64,000 nucleotides of DNA from Dendrosporobacter quercicolus (GTDB taxonomy: Bacteria; Bacillota; Negativicutes; DSM-1736; Dendrosporobacteraceae): positions 62,001 to 126,000 of the forward strand of contig NZ_FNHB01000006.1 in assembly GCF_900104455.1 (NCBI RefSeq), written 5' to 3'. Position numbers and translations under genes: made by a program. Positions 60,028-64,000 of the stretch are shown one piece after another (the first letter of the stretch is position 1; each line of letters opens with the position of its first letter). The notes beneath the pieces were generated by a model that worked only from the letters and a program-made list of their open reading frames with translations, was not told the origin of the DNA and ran no database searches.

Positions 60028-61405
60028 AAGCTGGATTAACCGGTATGAGTTGCTCAATTCCGGTGATTTTGTCCTGGCGGCGTGTTCCGGCGGGCCGGAT
60101 TCGCTGGCTTTGGTGCATAGCTTGGTTCGACTGCGCTCAAAATACAAGATAAGACTGGCTGTCGCCCATGTCGATCATATGCTGCGCGGCGAGGATTCCG
60201 AGGCTGATGCCGAGTTTGTGGCTAAATTCTGCCGGCAGCTCAATCTGGCGTGTTACCGGACGGCGGTCGATGTGCCTGGCTATATTGCCGAAACGGGCAG
60301 GTCGCTCCAGGATGCGGCCAGAAAACTGCGGTATGAGTACTTGCGGCAGACTGCACTCGGGATCGGCCAGGCTAAAATTGCAACCGGGCATCATCGGGAT
60401 GACCAGGCGGAAACGATCTTAATCAACTTATTGCGCGGGGCCGGCAGTACCGGCCTAAGCGGTATGAAACCGTATCATGCGGGAATTATCCGGCCGCTTT
60501 TGGGGATCAGCCGGGCCGAAATCGAACAATATTGTCAAAACCAGGGCTTGATTCCCCGCCAGGACAGTTCCAATTTTAAAACTGATTATCTTCGCAACCG
60601 GATCAGGCTGAATTTACTGCCTGAATTGGAGCAAAACTACAACCAGGCGATTAAGGAAACTTTATGCCGGACGGCTGAGCTTATTGGCGGCGAGCTTGAC
60701 TTTATCCGGCAAACGCTGGTGGATGTCTGGCCGCAGATTGTCCGGGAAGAGCAGGACCGTTTTTTTGTCAGGCGTTCCGGATTGGCCGGCCTGCATATTG
60801 CCCAGCAACGGGAAATCATCCGGCTGGCTATTGAAAAAAAACAGGGCAGCTCAAGAGGAATTACATTTGTACATGTGGAAAAGTTGATAGAAATGGCTTT
60901 AACGGGAAGAACGGGCAGTGTGCTGGAATTACCCGGCCGCCTGCGGGCCAGGGCCGGGTATGACGAGGTGGAGGTATACCGCCAAGCTGAACCGGAGCTA
61001 TCGCCGCCGGTTGCAGCGCGCCGGCTGAATCTGCCTGGTAAAACTTATGTGCCTGAGCTTCATTTGACCATTGTGGCTGAACTGTGTACTGCCGTACCGG
61101 AAAAGCTGCCGCCGGCTTCGGCGGTTTTTGCATGGTCGGAGCTGGAACCGCCGCTTTACATCCGTACCAGAAGGGACGGAGACCGGTTTCGGCCGAAGGG
61201 GTTTAACGGCAGTAAGAAAGTCAAGGATTTTTTTATTGATGCTAAAATTCCGCGTGAAAAAAGGGCGATTACCCCAATCATTTATGATGGAAAAGGCATT
61301 CTGTGGGTAGGCGGATACCGTCAGGCTGAACGGGGCGGTATCCCGGTGGATACTCAGCAATTTTTACAGCTTAGTTTATGTACGGGGGAGGAACATCATG
61401 ATTAA
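60011..61405 (+). CDS. tilS: tRNA(Ile)-lysidine synthetase TilS
   Basis: 464 aa. PP-loop ATPase [10 protein letters not shown] near residue 26 and [19 protein letters not shown]-terminal TilS domains with [24 protein letters not shown]. It adds lysine to C34 of tRNA-Ile(CAU), so AUA is read as Ile. Full length for the family. Overlaps hpt by eight bases, the classical tilS-hpt-ftsH order. Confidence 0.95.
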   Translation: MLEKIESWINRYELLNSGDFVLAACSGGPDSLALVHSLVRLRSKYKIRLAVAHVDHMLRGEDSEADAEFVAKFCRQLNLACYRTAVDVPGYIAETGRSLQDAARKLRYEYLRQTALGIGQAKIATGHHRDDQAETILINLLRGAGSTGLSGMKPYHAGIIRPLLGISRAEIEQYCQNQGLIPRQDSSNFKTDYLRNRIRLNLLPELEQNYNQAIKETLCRTAELIGGELDFIRQTLVDVWPQIVREEQDRFFVRRSGLAGLHIAQQREIIRLAIEKKQGSSRGITFVHVEKLIEMALTGRTGSVLELPGRLRARAGYDEVEVYRQAEPELSPPVAARRLNLPGKTYVPELHLTIVAELCTAVPEKLPPASAVFAWSELEPPLYIRTRRDGDRFRPKGFNGSKKVKDFFIDAKIPREKRAITPIIYDGKGILWVGGYRQAERGGIPVDTQQFLQLSLCTGEEHHD

Positions 61406-61934
61406 CGATGTGGAACGAATATTAATTAGCGAGGCGCAACTGGCGGAACGCATCAAAGAGTTAGGCGCGCAGATTACCGCCGATTATGCGGGAAAGGAAA
61501 TTCTAGCCATTGGCGTACTGCGCGGCGCAGTGGTATTTATGGCCGATCTGACCAGAGCTATAAAGGTTCCGGTTGCGATTGACTTTATGGCGGTATCAAG
61601 TTACGGCGCCGGGACGGATTCCAGCGGTGTAGTGAGAATCTTAAAGGATCTTGACGAGAATATTGAGGGCCGCCATCTGCTGATTGTTGAGGATATTATT
61701 GATTCAGGCCTGACTCTTACGTATTTACTGGAAAATCTCAAATCGCGCAAACCGGCCAGCATAAAGCTTTGCACTTTACTGAATAAGCCCGAACGCCGCA
61801 AGGCCGAGGTGCAGATTGATTACAATGGTTTTACTGTTCCTGATTATTTTGTCGTTGGCTATGGACTGGATTTTGCGGAGAAATATCGCAATTTACCATT
61901 TATTGGCATACTGAAACCGGAAGTATATAAATAA
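61398..61934 (+). CDS. hpt: Hypoxanthine phosphoribosyltransferase
   Basis: 178 aa. PRPP-binding motif [14 protein letters not shown], and [13 protein letters not shown] near residue 40. Salvages hypoxanthine and guanine to IMP and GMP. GGGGGAGG precedes ATG 61398. Overlapping tilS, it is in the same transcript; ftsH has its own promoter downstream. Confidence 0.95.
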   Translation: MINDVERILISEAQLAERIKELGAQITADYAGKEILAIGVLRGAVVFMADLTRAIKVPVAIDFMAVSSYGAGTDSSGVVRILKDLDENIEGRHLLIVEDIIDSGLTLTYLLENLKSRKPASIKLCTLLNKPERRKAEVQIDYNGFTVPDYFVVGYGLDFAEKYRNLPFIGILKPEVYK

Positions 61935-61952
61935 ATCAGCCTAGTACCTTGA

Positions 61953-61981
61953 TTGTTAATTCTTAGATTTGGTGTTATAAT
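61953..61981 (+). promoter_or_regulatory. Sigma-A promoter of ftsH
   Basis: TTGTTA (61953-61958), 17-base spacer, TATAAT (61976-61981). Confidence 0.7.
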
Positions 61982-62038
61982 ATTTTTCTATGGAGAACAT
62001 TCTGGTGTTATGTGATCTAGTGAGAGGAGGGCTACTTG

Positions 62039-63919
62039 TTGAACAAATTTTTCCGTAATGTGAGTTTCTATTTGCTTATTATCATTATCGCCATTTCTAT
62101 TATTGACTACTATTCAACACGCACAACCAATAAGCAAGAAATAACCTATACGCAGTTCTTACAGCAAATGGATGAACAGAAGGTGGAGCGGGTAACGATT
62201 GTTGAAAATTCAATTCGCGGTTGGCTTAAAGATGGTACGGAGTTTACCACAATTACACCAAACGATCCTACTCTCATTAATACGCTGCGCGAAAAAAATG
62301 TTAATATTAAAGCTGAGCAGCCACCGCAACCGCCTTGGTGGACAACGATTTTTTCGTCAATTTTACCAATCCTGCTGTTGATCGGGGTTTGGTTTTTTAT
62401 CATGCAGCAAACGCAGGGCGGCGGCAACCGGGTGATGTCTTTCGGCAAAAGCCGGGCGAAGCTGCACAGTGAAGAGAAAATCAAAATAACCTTTACCGAT
62501 GTGGCCGGTGCTGATGAAGCAAAACAGGAATTACAGGAGGTTGTCGAGTTTCTCAAGCATCCGAAGAAGTTTAACGATTTGGGCGCCCGGATTCCCAAGG
62601 GCGTATTATTGTTTGGTCCTCCCGGTACCGGCAAGACCCTCCTGGCAAAAGCCGTAGCCGGTGAGGCCGGCGTACCTTTCTTTAGTATCAGCGGTTCCGA
62701 CTTTGTGGAAATGTTTGTCGGCGTTGGGGCGTCAAGGGTCCGGGATCTCTTTGAGCAGGCCAAGAAAAATGCGCCGTGTATTGTATTTATTGATGAGATT
62801 GATGCTGTTGGCCGTCAGCGCGGAGCCGGACTGGGCGGCGGCCACGATGAACGCGAGCAGACCTTAAACCAGCTGCTGGTGGAGATGGATGGGTTCGCCG
62901 CCAATGAAGGGATTATTATCATTGCCGCCACCAACCGTCCTGACATTCTTGATCCCGCTTTATTGCGGCCGGGGCGTTTTGACCGGCAGATTGTTGTTGA
63001 TAAGCCGGATGTTAAAGGCCGCGCGGAAATTCTTAAAGTTCACACCAAGGGCAAGCCTGTGGACAAAGAGGCGAATCTGGAAGTCTTGGCCCGGCGTACA
63101 CCGGGGTTTACAGGAGCTGATCTTAGCAACCTGATTAATGAGGCGGCGTTGCTGGCGGCCCGCCGCAATAAAAAGCGTATCGAGATGCCCGAACTGGAAG
63201 AATCAATTGAACGGGTAGTTGCGGGACCGGAACGTAAAAGCAAGGTGATCAGCAACAGGGAAAAGAGGCTGACTGCTTATCATGAAGCAGGCCATGCCCT
63301 GATCGGCATGTTGTTGCCGCATACCGACCCGGTACACAAAGTATCCATCATACCCAGAGGCCGGGCCGGCGGTTACACCCTGATGCTGCCGAAAGAGGAC
63401 CGTTATTACGCCACAAGATCGGAACTGCTCGATCAGCTTAAAACGCTTCTGGGCGGCCGGGTGGCTGAAGAGGTGGTGCTGGCTGAAATTAGCACCGGCG
63501 CGCAAAATGATTTGGAGCGGGCGACCGATTTGGTCCGTAAAATGATTACCGAGTATGGCATGAGTGAAGCCCTGGGGCCGATTACTTTCGGCCGGCGTCA
63601 GGATCAGCAGGTGTTTTTAGGACGGGATATTTCCCGGGATCGAAATTACAGCGAAGAAGTGGCGTATGCCATTGACAAGGAAGTTCGCAAATTGATCGAA
63701 ACCGCATATGATGAGTGCCGGACAATGCTGAAAGAAAATATTGATAAACTGCATCTGCTGGCCAATACTCTGATTGAACGGGAAACGCTGGAAGCTGAGG
63801 AACTGGAACAGCTGATGAAAGAAGGAGCCATTGCAAAGAAGGCCGAAATCGCCGACAGCGGGCAGCCTGTCCAGAGCGATGGCGAGGGACCTAGAATTGT
63901 TTATATCAGTCGTAACTAG
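62039..63919 (+). CDS. ftsH: ATP-dependent zinc metalloprotease FtsH
   Basis: 626 aa. Two membrane helices (about 8-25 and 105-125), AAA+ ATPase (Walker A GPPGTGKT, Walker [15 protein letters not shown] with [18 protein letters not shown]) and M41 peptidase HEAGH near residue 425. Hexameric membrane protease for misfolded membrane proteins and regulators, required in sporulation in Bacillus. Two adjacent TTG codons (62036, 62039) are possible starts behind GAGAGGAGGG; 62039 has the better spacing. The last 80 bases after it hold no feature I can name. Confidence 0.97.
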   Translation: MNKFFRNVSFYLLIIIIAISIIDYYSTRTTNKQEITYTQFLQQMDEQKVERVTIVENSIRGWLKDGTEFTTITPNDPTLINTLREKNVNIKAEQPPQPPWWTTIFSSILPILLLIGVWFFIMQQTQGGGNRVMSFGKSRAKLHSEEKIKITFTDVAGADEAKQELQEVVEFLKHPKKFNDLGARIPKGVLLFGPPGTGKTLLAKAVAGEAGVPFFSISGSDFVEMFVGVGASRVRDLFEQAKKNAPCIVFIDEIDAVGRQRGAGLGGGHDEREQTLNQLLVEMDGFAANEGIIIIAATNRPDILDPALLRPGRFDRQIVVDKPDVKGRAEILKVHTKGKPVDKEANLEVLARRTPGFTGADLSNLINEAALLAARRNKKRIEMPELEESIERVVAGPERKSKVISNREKRLTAYHEAGHALIGMLLPHTDPVHKVSIIPRGRAGGYTLMLPKEDRYYATRSELLDQLKTLLGGRVAEEVVLAEISTGAQNDLERATDLVRKMITEYGMSEALGPITFGRRQDQQVFLGRDISRDRNYSEEVAYAIDKEVRKLIETAYDECRTMLKENIDKLHLLANTLIERETLEAEELEQLMKEGAIAKKAEIADSGQPVQSDGEGPRIVYISRN

Positions 63920-64000
63920 TTAGTCACGGCAACTGTTACAGCGTCAGCCTTAAACTGTGCGGCGGCGGGGCGGGAAGCCCGTCAGCCCTCCGGCTTAGGG

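Noticed and set aside
1-64000. CRISPR arrays, prophage, intact insertion sequences, rRNA genes
   Set aside because: None seen: no regularly spaced direct repeats, no transposase, integrase or phage structural genes, and only one tRNA.

Overview
The window looks like a chromosomal segment of an anaerobic, endospore-forming Firmicute. Spore genes are abundant: spo0F, fin, spoVT, a spoVB homologue, a gerABC-type operon, yabP/yabQ and spoIIE. Other clues are a Tat-exported [NiFe] hydrogenase, frequent GTG/TTG starts behind strong Shine-Dalgarno sequences, and base composition near half GC by eye. A Sporomusaceae-like member of the Negativicutes fits best; this is an inference from gene content and style, not from a database search.

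Layout. 1-5.6 kb: 3' end of pyrG, sppA, a Yip1-type membrane protein, spo0F behind a sigma-H promoter, a zinc-ribbon protein of unknown function, and the carbon genes fsa and glpX. 5.8-13.6 kb: a secreted protein, a P1 (DmpA-type) peptidase, tRNA-Gly(CCC), a PNPOx-like protein divergent from a truncated-looking YafY/WYL regulator coupled to a ClbS/DfsB-like protein, a BFD-containing FAD oxidoreductase, and a LysM-M23 endopeptidase. 13.7-22 kb: the conserved core fin-mfd-spoVT-spoVB-yabN, then hup. 22-26 kb: a PhoB/PhoP-like response regulator, alanine dehydrogenase behind a sigma-54-type promoter, and an amino-acid permease.

26-40 kb is the most interesting part: a TyrR-like sigma-54 activator, then a phosphate-stress locus (pstB-phoU, phoH, a PhoR-like kinase, pstS, pstC-pstA). 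Four transcription units in it are preceded by arrays of TTAACA-like repeats at about 11 bp, the architecture of Gram-positive PhoP boxes. One of these units encodes an MGDG-synthase-like glycosyltransferase and a zinc-dependent phospholipase C, followed by an EAL-CBS-GGDEF protein. I read this as a candidate phosphate-starvation membrane-lipid remodelling operon: strip phosphate from phospholipids and replace them with glycolipids.

40-50.6 kb: a chemoreceptor, a SpoIID/LytB lipoprotein, a germinant receptor operon, then yabP, a lytic transglycosylase, yabQ, divIC and a YabR-like S1 protein. 50.7-55.8 kb: fixX-fixC divergent from a [NiFe] hydrogenase whose small subunit has Asn in place of a proximal-cluster Cys, and a convergent cytochrome b. 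56-64 kb: spoIIE, a split ThrE-type exporter, tilS, hpt and ftsH. Compared with the Bacillus order (fin-mfd-spoVT-spoVB-yabN-yabP-yabQ-divIC-yabR-spoIIE-tilS-hpt-ftsH), the backbone is kept but interrupted by about 26 kb (hup through ger) and about 5 kb (fix-hydrogenase).

Between genes there are many near-perfect palindromes with 16-31 bp stems, and at least four copies of a dispersed foldback repeat. Most are not explained by ordinary terminators alone.
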